Positions 30,990 through 31,132 of a stretch of DNA of 31,132 bases are shown piece by piece; the stretch's first letter is position 1; every line of letters begins with the position of its first letter. The notes beneath the pieces are model-generated. The model was not told where the DNA came from. It did no database searches and saw only the letters and a list, made by a program, of their open reading frames with translations. Source of the DNA: an uncultured Lautropia sp. Lineage in GTDB: Bacteria > Pseudomonadota > Gammaproteobacteria > Burkholderiales > Burkholderiaceae_E. Position numbers and translations under genes: made by a program. The DNA lies in contig CALIXC010000062.1 of assembly GCA_938046755.1 (NCBI GenBank), positions 1 to 31,132 of the forward strand, in the 5' to 3' direction.

Positions 30990-31132
30990 TTATAGCCAGG
31001 CCTTCATCCACCCCAGGCCGTCGCGGGTGGCATGGGGCACCTGGCCTCGGGCGGGGCGATATTCGCAGCCGATCCAGCCTTCGTAGCCCAGGTCGTCCAG
31101 CAGGCGGAAGAGGTAGGGGTAGTTCACTTCAC
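30990..31132 (-). CDS. hyi: Hydroxypyruvate isomerase family protein, only 3' end in window
   Basis: The 47 visible C-terminal codons end in a TAA at 30990-30992 and read NYPYLFRLLDDLGYEGWIGCEY, then RPARGQ, and finish with DGLGWMKAWL. This is the characteristic end of Hyi/OtnI-type TIM-barrel isomerases, in which the GWIGCEY segment carries a metal-binding Glu. The family interconverts hydroxypyruvate and tartronate semialdehyde in glyoxylate metabolism; OtnI members act on oxo-tetronate phosphates or their precursors, and the fragment cannot tell these apart. The gene continues beyond the right edge and converges with xthA. Confidence 0.85.
   Translation of the reverse strand, partial: EVNYPYLFRLLDDLGYEGWIGCEYRPARGQVPHATRDGLGWMKAWL

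Overview
The window is GC-rich chromosomal DNA from a betaproteobacterium, most likely a member of the Burkholderiales. This is inferred from gene order and protein families (AmgK/MurU cell-wall recycling genes divergent from lptD-surA-rsmA; dusB-fis-purH-ruvC-ruvAB; two-subunit glyQ/glyS). A Lautropia-like genus is possible, but the sequence alone does not fix it. Most of the window is core housekeeping DNA; no phage, insertion sequence or CRISPR array was seen.

Layout from left to right. (1) 1-1485: 3'-truncated cysJ (-), then a non-coding stretch holding the C-terminal scar of a TonB-dependent receptor, a DUF2478 gene (+), a two-way terminator and tRNA-Lys(UUU) (-). (2) 2811-8483: the envelope operon ybgC-tolQ-tolR-tolA-tolB-pal-cpoB (-), which builds the trans-envelope Tol-Pal machine; the neighbouring tRNA-Lys and ruvCAB recall the order known from Pseudomonas and E. 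coli. (3) 8672-14088: ruvB, ruvA, ruvC (Holliday-junction processing), purH (last two steps of IMP synthesis), fis and dusB, all on the minus strand. (4) 14387-17458: an unusual single gene joining MurU to a UbiH-type FAD hydroxylase, then amgK. (5) 17625-22315, plus strand: lptD, surA, rsmA, for outer-membrane biogenesis and 16S rRNA methylation. (6) 22395-23514: a small unknown membrane protein and a decayed SRPBCC-family gene. (7) 23584-28556, minus strand: YgjP-like metallopeptidase, plsC-type acyltransferase, glyS, glyQ. (8) 28726-31132: a Gfo/Idh/MocA oxidoreductase (+), a 403-base spacer carrying a tandem structured repeat, xthA (+) and the 3' end of a hydroxypyruvate isomerase gene (-).

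The most unusual items are the MurU-UbiH fusion, the tandem hairpin repeat before xthA, the TonB-receptor scar and the SRPBCC pseudogene. Several clusters lack a gene that normally sits in them (pdxA between surA and rsmA; gmhB between glyS and plsC; pepP between murU and ubiH), which suggests that this lineage has compacted its conserved operons. The gene starts given here often differ from the longest possible reading frame; the reason is stated in each entry.
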